This document shows positions 43,600 to 53,012 of a stretch of DNA of 64,000 bases, piece after piece (position 1 is the stretch's first letter; every line of letters starts with the position of its first letter). This DNA comes from Chryseobacterium pennae (GTDB lineage Bacteria > Bacteroidota > Bacteroidia > Flavobacteriales > Weeksellaceae). A program made the position numbers and the translations under genes. Under the pieces are notes generated by a model, which searched no databases, was not told where the DNA came from, and saw nothing but the letters and a program-made list of their open reading frames with translations. The DNA lies in the NCBI RefSeq assembly GCF_003385515.1, contig NZ_QNVT01000007.1:143832-207831 (forward strand), read 5' to 3'.

Positions 43600-43640
43600 A
43601 TTGTCATTCTGAACGGAATGAAATGCGGTGAAGAATCTTT
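43600..43640. repeat. Dispersed intergenic repeat (GTCATTCTGAACG type)
   Basis: The stretch starts TTGTCATTCTGAACGGAATG and ends GGTGAAGAATCTTT. Sequences of this kind are common in intergenic regions of Bacteroidota genomes (general knowledge). A weak complementary copy, TTCCAGAATGACAG, lies near 63653. Confidence 0.45.
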
Positions 43641-43715
43641 TTGTATTTTTATGCGGTTCTTTATTCGCTTTTGAACGATGTTCACAAGCCTTCAATTTAT
43701 ATTCAGAATGGCAAT

Positions 43716-45320
43716 TTGAAGTTACTTTTAAAAATATTTTTTGTTCTGTTCTGCGTTTTTATACAAGCGCAGAAAAAACAGTATTGGCTGATCGATACGG
43801 AAACCAAGGTCAGAAAAAAAGTAAAGGATTCCACGTCTGCAGTAAAATTTCTGGACTCTCTGGCTCAAAACAATTACTTTTTCACCCAACTGAAGGAGGT
43901 AAAAATAAAAGGCGACAGTACAGAAATTTTCTTTGACAAAGGAAAAAACTTTAATCAAAGCTATGTAAATCTTTCCGACTCTATTGTTCAGAAACTTAAA
44001 ATTCAGAAAGATTTTTTTACTAAAAATTTAGATTCCACCAAGAAGAGCATCAATAAAAATTATATTGATGAGGGATATTCTTTCAGCAGGATCAAATCAA
44101 AATACAAAGGACAGAAAAACGGATATCCGGTTGTAGAACTTGATATCAATAAAAATGATAAAAGAACGATCAACGGATTTGTTGTAAAAGGGTATGATAA
44201 GGTTCCACAAAGGTTTATTAAAAATCTTGAAAAAGAATTCAAAGGCAAAAACTATGATGACAAAAACCTCTTAGCTATCAACAAAAGCTTTCAGAGTCAT
44301 CCTTTTGTTATGCTTGACCGGCAGCCTCAGACCTTATTTACCAAAGATTCTACCAATATATATCTGTTTTTGCAGAAGAAAAAGACCAATACCTTTGATG
44401 GGGTGATCGGTTTTGGAAATGATAAGTCTGAAAAATTCACTTTAAACGGGACGATGAATGTGAATTTCAGAAATATGTTCAATGGATTTGAGGCGATCAA
44501 TCTCTATTGGCAGAGAAACCCTGATAAAGGACAGACTTTTGATCTTCAGGTAGACATTCCTTATCTTTTTAAATCTAATATCGGAATGAATACAAAGGTG
44601 AATATCTACAGACAGGATTCTACCTTTGCCAACGTAAAATTCCTTCCTGCTTTTTACTACCACATCAATAACCGTAATAAACTTGGTCTTCGTGCAACAT
44701 TGGAAACTTCTACCGTTATAGATTCTTTGTACGCCATAGGGAAAGACTACAACAAAAAAGGGATCGGGATCTGGTTTGAAATGACTGAACCTACCGATAT
44801 TGATCTTTTTCTTCACAAAACAAAGATCACTGCCGCATATGATTATCTGACAACTACCTATACCAAAGGAAATATAAAGGCTGCCCAAAATCAGTTCTAT
44901 TTCTCCGGTGAGCATAATTACCATATTTCAGGAAACCACTTCCTCAATATCAAAGGGGAAGGGGCCATGATGGATTCTAAGATAGAGTTTTCTGCCAATG
45001 AACTTTACCGCTTCGGAGGATGGAATTCTATGCGGGGGTTTAATGAAAATTCCCTCGCCGCCGATTTTTATTATTACGGAAGTTTAGAATACCGGTATCT
45101 CATAGGCAATCAGGCTTTCTTTGACCTCTTTGGACAGTATGGCCAGCTCAATAATAAATCTTTGAATGTAAAGCCTAAGCTTTATAGTGTCGGACTCGGT
45201 TTTAATTTCTTCATCCCGATCGGGCTGATGAGCTTTCAGCTGTCGAATGGTAATGAGTTTGGAAATCCTTTCAAATTCAATGATATAAAAATCCACTGGG
45301 GAATTCTGAGTAGATTTTAA
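43716..45320 (+). CDS. Omp85-like outer-membrane barrel protein
   Basis: From the TTG at 43716 the 534-residue product starts with a signal peptide (about 1-20, ending FIQAQ). POTRA-like segments follow (about 60-205), including RTINGFVVKGYDKVPQRFIKN. The C-terminal barrel (about 240-534) contains FGGWNSMRGF, which matches the conserved RGF/Y motif of loop 6 in Omp85 proteins. The last residue is Phe, typical of barrel proteins. No ATG occurs in frame until deep inside the protein. It may insert or move a protein across the outer membrane; the partner is unknown. Confidence 0.75.
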   Translation: MKLLLKIFFVLFCVFIQAQKKQYWLIDTETKVRKKVKDSTSAVKFLDSLAQNNYFFTQLKEVKIKGDSTEIFFDKGKNFNQSYVNLSDSIVQKLKIQKDFFTKNLDSTKKSINKNYIDEGYSFSRIKSKYKGQKNGYPVVELDINKNDKRTINGFVVKGYDKVPQRFIKNLEKEFKGKNYDDKNLLAINKSFQSHPFVMLDRQPQTLFTKDSTNIYLFLQKKKTNTFDGVIGFGNDKSEKFTLNGTMNVNFRNMFNGFEAINLYWQRNPDKGQTFDLQVDIPYLFKSNIGMNTKVNIYRQDSTFANVKFLPAFYYHINNRNKLGLRATLETSTVIDSLYAIGKDYNKKGIGIWFEMTEPTDIDLFLHKTKITAAYDYLTTTYTKGNIKAAQNQFYFSGEHNYHISGNHFLNIKGEGAMMDSKIEFSANELYRFGGWNSMRGFNENSLAADFYYYGSLEYRYLIGNQAFFDLFGQYGQLNNKSLNVKPKLYSVGLGFNFFIPIGLMSFQLSNGNEFGNPFKFNDIKIHWGILSRF

Positions 45321-45571
45321 CAGAGAATGGAAGCAGGATCCGGGAAGCTTGAAGTTACTGTAAGGTTACTATTTTGAGTAGCAGCCTTGTGATAAAAAGC
45401 TAATGGAATATGTTCCAATTATTTTCTGAGCTCAAGAAAGTCGCACCCTCTTACTTCCAGCTTATAGCAGTATAATTTAAAAATTCCTCCATTACCAGAA
45501 GCTAATAGAAAAAGCTCCAGTTATTTTGAAAACGTGAACAACCCCCAGCCTCTGACTCCCAGCTTCCAGCC
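45321..45571. repeat. Degenerate intergenic repeats with inverted words
   Basis: The 400-base gap between the Omp85-like gene and susC contains AATGGAAGCAGGATCCGGGAA at its left, CTTACTTCCAGCTTATAG in the middle, and GACTCCCAGCTTCCAGCCCC at its right. These resemble the repeats at 8180 and 34563. No gene fits. Confidence 0.35.
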
Positions 45572-45705
45572 CCAATAATAAAGCAAAAACAGCTATACGA
45601 CAGACTCTTCTTATTTTACCATTTTATTAATTATTTCTGTTTAAACATATATAAATCGTATTTTTATTTTAATATGGCCGTAAAATTCAGGTAATAGTGC
45701 ACTGC

Positions 45706-45713
45706 TAAATTTG
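45706..45713 (+). promoter_or_regulatory. -7 promoter element of the susCD-phospholipase locus
   Basis: TAAATTTG matches TAnnTTTG, 12 bases before the susC ATG at 45726. As with the susC at 42387, no TTG is present at the -33 distance. Confidence 0.45.
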
Positions 45714-45725
45714 CTTTCAAAAAAA

Positions 45726-48700
45726 ATGAAGAAAACTCTAGCTACGTTTGCTGTTTTTTTACTTCCCTTATATATTACAGCTCAGGAAATTAGCATCTCC
45801 GGAAATGTAAAATCTGAAAATGGCAGCAGTGTTTCAGGGGTAAATATTACCGATAAGAACACAGGAAAAACCGCTACAACAGATGAAAATGGGAATTTTA
45901 CCATTTCTGCTAATCCTAAAGATATTCTTGAATTCTTTTCACCCGATTTTCCCGTTTATACTGTGGAAGTTTCCTCAAAAAAACAATATTCTGTTGTTTT
46001 AAGGAAAACCAATGAAAAACAGATTGAAGGGGTAGTTATTACTGCTCTGGGAATCGCTAAGAAAAAAGAAAAGATCGGATATTCTACACAGGAGGTTGGA
46101 ACTAAACAGTTTGAAACAATTACAACTCCAAGCATTGGAAATTTATTTTCAGGACAGGTAGCTGGTCTGAATGTTTCCAACCCTACGGGAATGCAGCAGG
46201 CACCTCAGTTTACATTGAGAGGGAATTCCAATCTGGTATTTGTAATTGATGGAGTAATTGTAGAAAAGGAAGTTTTTCAGAATTTAGATCCTAATAATAT
46301 TGAAAATATCAATGTACTGAAAGGGGCAACAGCATCTGCTCTGTATGGTTCAAGAGGAAGATACGGCGCCATTTTGATTACTACAAAAAATGCAAAGAAG
46401 AAAGGTTTCTCAGTAGAATTTTCTCAAAATACAATGATTACCGGAGGCTTTACCAATCTTCCAAAAACTCAGACCGAATATGGAAACGGTTCTCATGGAA
46501 AATACGAATTCTGGGATGGTGCTGACGGTGGTGTTAATGACGGAGATATGATCTGGGGACCAAAATTCGTTCCCGGCCTGCAGATTGCTCAATGGAACAG
46601 CCCTATCAGAGATAAAACAACCGGCCAGATTATCCCCTGGTATGGTGCAGTAACCGACACTCAGTATAATGATAAAGCAAGATACGAAAGAGTCCCAATT
46701 GACTGGAAATTCCATGATAACCTGGATACTTTTTTAAAGCCATCTATTATCAATAACAATAATTTTGCAATCAGTTATAGAAATAATAAAGATGTATATA
46801 GGTTTTCGGGGAACTTCATGAATTATGATGACAGAGTCCCTAATTCTTATCTGCAGAAATATGGAATCAATTTCTCATCTGAAAATCACCTGGGAGATAA
46901 ACTCATCTTTGATACAAAATTCAACTACAATCAGGCTTTCACTCCTAACGTTCCCAATTACGAATATAACCCAAGCGGACACATGTATACTATCCTGATC
47001 TGGATGGGAGGTGACGTAGACGGCAGAGCTTTAAAGAATCACATGTGGGTTCCAGGAAAAGAAGGTGTAGCACAGGCTAACTGGAATTATGCATGGTACA
47101 ACAATCCGTGGTTCGGAGCTGAATATTATAAAAATCAAAACAGAACCAGCATCATTAATGCCCAAACAGGATTGGAATATAAGGCAACAAAGGATTTCTC
47201 TGTAAAAGGCAGAATTTCCCTGGTTGAAAATCATAGCAAAACCGAAATATTCAGCCCCTATTCTTATTTCAATTACAGCGCCCCAAGAAGTGGCGGATAT
47301 ATTGTAAAAGATCTGAAAACATGGAATCTGAACTATGATGTATTGGCAACTTACAAGAAAAAAATATCTGAGAATTTTGACTTTACAGTCAATGCCGGAG
47401 GTTCAACATTTTACTATAAAAACAATAACAATGAAACGTCTACTGATGGCTTAAAAGTTCCTGAACTCTACAACTTTGAAAACTCCATCGGAGCAATTAA
47501 AAAGTACACTTACCTGAAGGAAAAGCTGATCTACAGTGTTTATTCTACGATTGACATTGGATTATACAATGCTTTCTTCATCAACTTTTCCGGACGTAAT
47601 GACTGGTCTTCTACTCTGCCTAAGGCTAACAGATCTTACTTCTATCCTTCTGCATCCATCAGTGCAGTAATCTCCAATCTTGTTAAAATGCCGGAAGCAG
47701 TCAATATGCTGAAACTTTCCGCTTCATGGGCAAAAGTAGCCTATGATTTCCAGCCTTACTCGATCAAAAATTACTATGCGAATAATAAAGGGATCAGTTT
47801 TAACGGTAACCCAACCTATCTTTATCCTACCATCCTGAATATTGAAAACAGTTTAAAACCTGAACAGACAAAGTCTTACGAATTGGGATTAAGTGCCGGT
47901 TTATTCAAAAACAGGATTACTTTAGATGCTACTTACTTCAGAACTCTGGATTACAATAATATTCTCGAGTTCCCAAGTGCTGAATCATCAGGTTTCAGTT
48001 CTCAGTATGTGAATGGTAACGAATATACGACAAAAGGATTCGAAATTTCCCTGGGAATGGTTCCTATAAAGACTTCGGATTTCACGTGGAAGACATTAAT
48101 CAACTGGAGTACTTATGAGCAAAAGCTGACTTCTATTTATGATAACATGCCTAACTATAACAATATCAAGTTAGGAGAAAGAATGGACAGCTATTATGAT
48201 TATACATGGCAAAAATCTCCGGACGGACATGTAATTCTCGATGCTAAATCAGGAATGCCAACCAGAGCCAATGCTCCAAGTAACTTAGGTCATTTCAATC
48301 CGGACTGGACTTTTGGTTTCAACAACACTTTCAAGTATAAAAAATTATCCTTGAACATCGGAATCGATGGAAGTATTGGTGGTATCATGAGATCTCAGGT
48401 GGTCGAAAAAATGTGGTGGGGAGGAAAACATCCGAATTCTATAGCCTACAGAGATCTTGAATATGCTAAGCCGGGAACTTATTATTTTGTACCGGACGGG
48501 GTAAACTATAATCCGGAAACAGGTCTTTATACTTCACATACCAAACCTATCAGTTTCCAGGACTGGGCACAGAACTATCCCTACCAGGCAAGGGTTACGC
48601 AAGATGAAAGTAAAGAGTTTGCAAATGTTTTCGACAGAACTTTTATCAAGCTGAGATCAGTAGTTCTGGAATATGATTTCTCTTCTTTGCTGAATCCAAA

Positions 48701-48884
48701 AGGAATGATCAAAGGATTTACCGCCAATATTTCTGCTTATAATCTTGCAATGTGGAAAAAATCCAAAAATCTTTATTCTGATCCTGATTTCCAAATCAAA
48801 ACAGGCAGAAAAGATGACATTACGAATGACATTCAGGATCCTTCCAGCAGATGGTTCGGAATCGGATTTAATCTTAAGTTTTAA
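45726..48884 (+). CDS. SusC/RagA-type TonB-dependent transporter (phospholipase locus)
   Basis: Outer-membrane TonB-dependent channel of 1052 residues from ATG 45726 (a TTG upstream overlaps the promoter). Signal peptide is about 1-20. It has an N-terminal carboxypeptidase-regulatory-like domain (about 22-100, starting ISISGNVKSENGSSVSGVNI), which the other two SusC proteins here lack. The plug contains EGVVITALGIAKKK, then FTLRGNSNLVFVIDG and ALYGSRGRYGAILITTKNAKK. The barrel ends WFGIGFNLKF. It pairs with the SusD-like gene 19 bases downstream and lies before a phospholipase C gene, so it may import phospholipid-derived molecules. Confidence 0.93.
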   Translation: MKKTLATFAVFLLPLYITAQEISISGNVKSENGSSVSGVNITDKNTGKTATTDENGNFTISANPKDILEFFSPDFPVYTVEVSSKKQYSVVLRKTNEKQIEGVVITALGIAKKKEKIGYSTQEVGTKQFETITTPSIGNLFSGQVAGLNVSNPTGMQQAPQFTLRGNSNLVFVIDGVIVEKEVFQNLDPNNIENINVLKGATASALYGSRGRYGAILITTKNAKKKGFSVEFSQNTMITGGFTNLPKTQTEYGNGSHGKYEFWDGADGGVNDGDMIWGPKFVPGLQIAQWNSPIRDKTTGQIIPWYGAVTDTQYNDKARYERVPIDWKFHDNLDTFLKPSIINNNNFAISYRNNKDVYRFSGNFMNYDDRVPNSYLQKYGINFSSENHLGDKLIFDTKFNYNQAFTPNVPNYEYNPSGHMYTILIWMGGDVDGRALKNHMWVPGKEGVAQANWNYAWYNNPWFGAEYYKNQNRTSIINAQTGLEYKATKDFSVKGRISLVENHSKTEIFSPYSYFNYSAPRSGGYIVKDLKTWNLNYDVLATYKKKISENFDFTVNAGGSTFYYKNNNNETSTDGLKVPELYNFENSIGAIKKYTYLKEKLIYSVYSTIDIGLYNAFFINFSGRNDWSSTLPKANRSYFYPSASISAVISNLVKMPEAVNMLKLSASWAKVAYDFQPYSIKNYYANNKGISFNGNPTYLYPTILNIENSLKPEQTKSYELGLSAGLFKNRITLDATYFRTLDYNNILEFPSAESSGFSSQYVNGNEYTTKGFEISLGMVPIKTSDFTWKTLINWSTYEQKLTSIYDNMPNYNNIKLGERMDSYYDYTWQKSPDGHVILDAKSGMPTRANAPSNLGHFNPDWTFGFNNTFKYKKLSLNIGIDGSIGGIMRSQVVEKMWWGGKHPNSIAYRDLEYAKPGTYYFVPDGVNYNPETGLYTSHTKPISFQDWAQNYPYQARVTQDESKEFANVFDRTFIKLRSVVLEYDFSSLLNPKGMIKGFTANISAYNLAMWKKSKNLYSDPDFQIKTGRKDDITNDIQDPSSRWFGIGFNLKF

Positions 48885-48903
48885 TTAAAAGTACGTCAAT
48901 ACA

Positions 48904-50397
48904 ATGAAAAATAATATAAAGGTCAGAAGACTTATACAATCTGTATTCACCGCAGGTCTCCTGACATTAGCTTCATGTGAATCTAATCTTGATAAGATCA
49001 ATGACAACCCGAATGATCAGGCCAGCGTTGATCCAAAATATCTTTTAACCTATGCTGCCAAAGCTACCTTCCAGGTGGACGGTGACAATATGTATGCTTC
49101 CAGAATGATGATCGGTACAGACGGGGAAAATAAATACCAGTACATGAAATGGAACGAAACCTCTTTTGAAGTGTACTCTAAAGCGCTTTTGAACACTGTA
49201 AAAATGATGCAAGAAGCGGAGAAAATCAAGAATAAAAACTATGTGGCTATCGGTAAATTCTTAAGGGCCTATCATTTCTTTAATACAAGCTTAAAAGTGG
49301 GAAGTATTCCTTATTCTGAAGCTATAAAAGGAGAATCAGGAATTACACAGCCAAAGTATGACAGCCAGGATGTTGTAATGTCCGGAATTTTATCAGAATT
49401 AAAAGAAGCTAATGATCTGATCAATACCAATGATAAAATTGAAGGTGATATTGTCTTCAACAGTGATGCTTCAAAATGGAAAAAACTGATCAATTCATTC
49501 CGTCTGAAAATCCTGATCACATTATCTAAAAAAACAACAGTTGGAAGTTATAATATTGCAACAGAATTTGCATCTATTGCAGGGAGCCAGCCTTTGATGA
49601 CTTCTATCTCAGACAATGGTGAACTTAAATTTGCAGATGCTGCAGACAGCCGCTATACAATGTTCAACAACAGTGGATATGGATCCAGCTTATATATGGC
49701 AGATTACTTCATTAATTTGTTTAAAGACAGACAGGATCCTCGTTTGTTTACTTTTGCAGCCCAAACTACCGGTGCCAAAGAAGCAGGAAAAGCAATTACA
49801 GATTTTACCGGATACAATGGAGGAGATCCTGTTTCTCCTTATTCTGATAATGCAAAATTGATCACGGCAAAAAATATCTCCAAAGTAAATGACCGTTTCT
49901 ATAAAGATCCTACTAACGAACCATCTTCAATTTTGAGCTATTCTGAGCTGGAGTTTATCCTGGCAGAAGCAACCGCCAGAGGATGGATCTCGGGATCTGC
50001 AAAAAATCATTATGATAATGCCATCAAGGCAAGTTTCAGTTTCTATCAGACGTATGTGAAAAATCCAGGACAATATTTCACAGGTTTTAATGTGAACCAG
50101 TATCTGGCCACTCCTCTCGTCGTATACAATGATTCTGCACCATTACAGGAACAGGTAGAAAAAATCATCACTCAGAAATACATGACCATGTTCCATCAGT
50201 CACAATGGACTTCTTATTATGATTATTTGAGAACAGGATATCCCAATTACCCTTTAAAACCTGGTGTTCCCGCGCCTTTCAGATTCAGGTATCCTCAATC
50301 TGAATACAGCTATAACAGCACAAATTTAAAGGCTGCCCTTACAGCTCAGTATGGAGGAGATGATAATATCGACTCCAAACCCTGGTGGCTACAATAG
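48904..50397 (+). CDS. SusD-like outer-membrane lipoprotein (SusD_2 type)
   Basis: Surface substrate-binding lipoprotein of 497 residues. The signal peptide ends at Cys25 (LASC), followed by LDKINDNPNDQASVDPKYLL, the opening typical of the SusD_2 group (PF12771). Helical repeats carry IGKFLRAYHFFNTSLKVGSIPYSEA. The C-terminal part contains LSYSELEFILAEATARGW and EKIITQKYMTMFHQSQWTSYYDYLRTG. It belongs to a different SusD subfamily from the gene at 37964. A hairpin lies between it and the phospholipase gene. Confidence 0.9.
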   Translation: MKNNIKVRRLIQSVFTAGLLTLASCESNLDKINDNPNDQASVDPKYLLTYAAKATFQVDGDNMYASRMMIGTDGENKYQYMKWNETSFEVYSKALLNTVKMMQEAEKIKNKNYVAIGKFLRAYHFFNTSLKVGSIPYSEAIKGESGITQPKYDSQDVVMSGILSELKEANDLINTNDKIEGDIVFNSDASKWKKLINSFRLKILITLSKKTTVGSYNIATEFASIAGSQPLMTSISDNGELKFADAADSRYTMFNNSGYGSSLYMADYFINLFKDRQDPRLFTFAAQTTGAKEAGKAITDFTGYNGGDPVSPYSDNAKLITAKNISKVNDRFYKDPTNEPSSILSYSELEFILAEATARGWISGSAKNHYDNAIKASFSFYQTYVKNPGQYFTGFNVNQYLATPLVVYNDSAPLQEQVEKIITQKYMTMFHQSQWTSYYDYLRTGYPNYPLKPGVPAPFRFRYPQSEYSYNSTNLKAALTAQYGGDDNIDSKPWWLQ

Positions 50398-50423
50398 AAA
50401 TCTTATTTATTTTTATATCCAAC

Positions 50424-50470
50424 AAAGAAATCGCAGGAAAATCCTATTAACTTGCGGTTTCTTTCTTATT
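50424..50470 (+). terminator. Hairpin between susD and the phospholipase gene
   Basis: GAAATCGCA and TGCGGTTTC pair with one G-T around a loop of about 18 bases. It is followed by TTTCTTATT, and the phospholipase start codon is only a few bases further on. It may act as a partial terminator. Confidence 0.5.
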
Positions 50471-50480
50471 ACGATTGATC

Positions 50481-52826
50481 ATGGACAGAAGAGAATTTTT
50501 AGAAAAATCAAGTATTTTATTAGCAGGATTAGGAACCTCCGGTATCTTACACCCTGCTATCATAAAGGCTTTAGCGATAGAACCGGCTGCACAGTCTACC
50601 TTTTATGACGCAGAACATGTTGTTATTCTGATGCAGGAGAACCGTTCGTTTGATCATGCCTTTGGAACTCTTAAAGGGGTTCGGGGATTTCTGGATAAAA
50701 GAACTTTCATCAAACAGGATGGGCACTCTGCCTTTTTCCAAAAGGAAAATACCGGAAAATATGCTGCTCCAGCCCGCCTGGATCTGAGAAATACCAAATC
50801 AACCTGGATGAGTTCACTGCCCCATTCATGGGAAAATCAGCAACTGGCATTCAATAAAGGGAAGTATGACCAATGGCTTCAGGCTAAAGCTTCAGGTAAT
50901 GAAAATTATAAAAATATTCCTCTTACCCTGGGATACTACAATCGCGAAGACCTTCCGTTTTACTACCAGCTTGCGGATGCTTTTACCATATTTGACCAAT
51001 ATTTCTGCTCTTCAATGACAGGAACTACGCCTAACAGGCTTTTCCATTGGTCAGGAACTCTTAGAGAACAGCAAAACGGTAAATCTAAAGCAAATGTTGT
51101 AAATGATGATATTGATTATGATAAAGCCAGACAGGCAAAATGGAAAAGCTTCCCTGAAATTTTAGAGGAACAAAATGTATCGTGGCGTATTTATCAGAAT
51201 GAAATAAGTCTTCCCAAAGGTTTATCCGGTGAGCAGGAAGCATGGCTGAGTAACTTTACAGATAATCCGATTGAATGGTTTTCAAAATATAATGTCAAAT
51301 TTTCAAAAGGATATTATCAGCATATTCCTGACATGATTGCTTCCCTGAAACAGGAAATTCTGAAAAAGCCTGCTCAGAAAGAAAGGCTGCAAGAAATCAT
51401 TGCAGAGCTTCAGGAAGATCAGGTAAAATATCATCCGGATAATTATTCAAAGCTTTCTCCAATGGAGAAAAACCTTCATGAAAAGGCTTTTACCACCAAT
51501 TCAAATGATCCGGATTATCATAATCTGGAAATCGGAAAGGACGAAAACGGAGAAAGACTGGTTGTTCCAAAGGGTGATGTTATGTTTCAGTTCCGTAAAG
51601 ATGTGGAGGAGAAAAAGCTTCCGTTGGTTTCCTGGCTGGTAGCCCCTGAACACTTCTCAGATCATCCCGGTTCGCCATGGTATGGAGCGTGGTATATTTC
51701 TGAAGTTCTGAATATTCTGACCAAAGACCCGGAAATGTGGAAAAAAACAATCTTCATTATCAATTATGATGAAAATGACGGTTATTTCGACCACGTTATT
51801 CCTTTTGCTCCTCCGCTGAATCCAAGCCAGCCTGTTGATATCAACGGAAAAAGTGGTGTGGAATATGTGGATAAAGCCCAAGAATATATGTCTGATCCTA
51901 CCTTAAAGAATTATGAAAAAGCAGAAGGAACAGTAGGGCTTGGCTACAGGGTTCCTATGATTATTGCTTCTCCGTGGACGAAAGGTGGTTTTGTAAATTC
52001 TGAAGTCTCAGACCATACTTCTGTTCTACAGTTTCTCGAGAAATTCGTTATGAAGAAATTCAATAAAAATGTTCATGTAGACAATATCAGCGAATGGAGA
52101 AGAGCTGTTTGTGGTGATCTTATTTCCGCCTTTAATTCTCCTGATATCAAGGCTGCCCCACAAATGGATTATCTGGATCAGAAAGATTATGCTAAAACCA
52201 TTAATGCAGCCAAAAATAAGCCTGTTCCCCAACTAAAATGGTATTCTGAGAATGAACTGAAGAATGAATTACTGGAAATCCAGGAAAAAGGGTTGAAACC
52301 TTCTAACCCACTTCCTTATAACTTCCACGTAAATATTGAAGATGGCAAGATTACAATGGCTAACTTAAAGGAAAATGGTGTTCCTCTTCATCTTTATGAC
52401 AGAACCCAATTCAATAGCAGTCATTATTATTTTTCTTATGCATTATATTCCGGTCAGGAATTATCTCACTCTACTGTACAAACAGGAGGTTATGATTATG
52501 AAGTTTTCGGTCCAAACGGTTTCTTCCGGAAATTTAAAGGGAATGGAGTTTCGGAATCAGAGGTTATTTTAATTAATAATCCTTCAAAGGGTCAGATTGA
52601 ACTGATTATCAAAAACGGTAATAAAAGAAATATTATTCTGGAAGATCTATATGAAAAAAATAAAAAAACAGTATCTATCCTGAAACAGGAGCAGAAAATA
52701 GTCATTGATCTTAATCGATTTAAAGGCTGGTATGATCTAAAAGTGACCCTAAACGAACATATCTGGCATTTTGCAGGAAGACTAGAAACAGGAAGGGTCT
52801 CTGTTTCAGATCCACACTGGGCATAA
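50481..52826 (+). CDS. Phosphocholine-specific phospholipase C family protein, Tat-exported
   Basis: Phosphoesterase-family phospholipase C of 781 residues from ATG 50481. The N terminus carries a twin-arginine signal, DRREFLEKSS, then a hydrophobic run. The catalytic domain (about 40-560) has VVILMQENRSFDHAFGTLKG near the start, FDQYFCSSMTGTTPNRLFHW, and NYDENDGYFDHV with metal-binding Asp and His. SDHTSVLQFLEKF follows, as in PlcN-like enzymes. The C-terminal 200 residues form two beta domains of the DUF756 type. Likely substrates are phosphatidylcholine or similar phospholipids. It follows a susCD pair, from which a hairpin separates it. Confidence 0.9.
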   Translation: MDRREFLEKSSILLAGLGTSGILHPAIIKALAIEPAAQSTFYDAEHVVILMQENRSFDHAFGTLKGVRGFLDKRTFIKQDGHSAFFQKENTGKYAAPARLDLRNTKSTWMSSLPHSWENQQLAFNKGKYDQWLQAKASGNENYKNIPLTLGYYNREDLPFYYQLADAFTIFDQYFCSSMTGTTPNRLFHWSGTLREQQNGKSKANVVNDDIDYDKARQAKWKSFPEILEEQNVSWRIYQNEISLPKGLSGEQEAWLSNFTDNPIEWFSKYNVKFSKGYYQHIPDMIASLKQEILKKPAQKERLQEIIAELQEDQVKYHPDNYSKLSPMEKNLHEKAFTTNSNDPDYHNLEIGKDENGERLVVPKGDVMFQFRKDVEEKKLPLVSWLVAPEHFSDHPGSPWYGAWYISEVLNILTKDPEMWKKTIFIINYDENDGYFDHVIPFAPPLNPSQPVDINGKSGVEYVDKAQEYMSDPTLKNYEKAEGTVGLGYRVPMIIASPWTKGGFVNSEVSDHTSVLQFLEKFVMKKFNKNVHVDNISEWRRAVCGDLISAFNSPDIKAAPQMDYLDQKDYAKTINAAKNKPVPQLKWYSENELKNELLEIQEKGLKPSNPLPYNFHVNIEDGKITMANLKENGVPLHLYDRTQFNSSHYYFSYALYSGQELSHSTVQTGGYDYEVFGPNGFFRKFKGNGVSESEVILINNPSKGQIELIIKNGNKRNIILEDLYEKNKKTVSILKQEQKIVIDLNRFKGWYDLKVTLNEHIWHFAGRLETGRVSVSDPHWA

Positions 52827-52847
52827 ATTATTTTTACTATAAAGCAT

Positions 52848-52878
52848 TATAAATCCTGTACGTTTGTACTGGATTTTT
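52848..52878 (+). terminator. Terminator of the phospholipase gene
   Basis: AAATCC-GTAC and GTAC-GGATTT pair with one internal mismatch around a short loop and are followed by a T run. Confidence 0.7.
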
Positions 52879-52931
52879 TACAGATGAAAAGTGAAATATT
52901 TTTCAATTATATTACATTACGAAAGAGAAAT

Positions 52932-52980
52932 AATCAACAATATAAAAATTATTATATATTTATTTCATAATTTGTTGATT
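52932..52980. promoter_or_regulatory. Inverted repeat upstream of the usher-like operon
   Basis: AATCAACAA (52932-52940) and TTGTTGATT (52972-52980) are perfect inverted copies separated by 31 very AT-rich bases. The pair ends 32 bases before the first subunit gene. It could be a paired operator or a leader hairpin. No perfect TAnnTTTG promoter was found nearby. Confidence 0.35.
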
Positions 52981-53012
52981 TTTATTATTTTCACTTAACT
53001 AATATTAAGATC

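Noticed and set aside
43628..43936. Open frame of about 100 codons overlapping the start of the Omp85-like gene
   Set aside because: It lies in another frame of the repeat and of the signal-peptide region, has no homology-like pattern, and the overlapping barrel protein is clearly real.
52932..52980. Classical invertible promoter flanked by inverted repeats
   Set aside because: The arms are only 9 bases and the spacer 31 bases, shorter than known invertible promoters of Bacteroides, and no invertase gene is in the window. Kept only as a possible operator.
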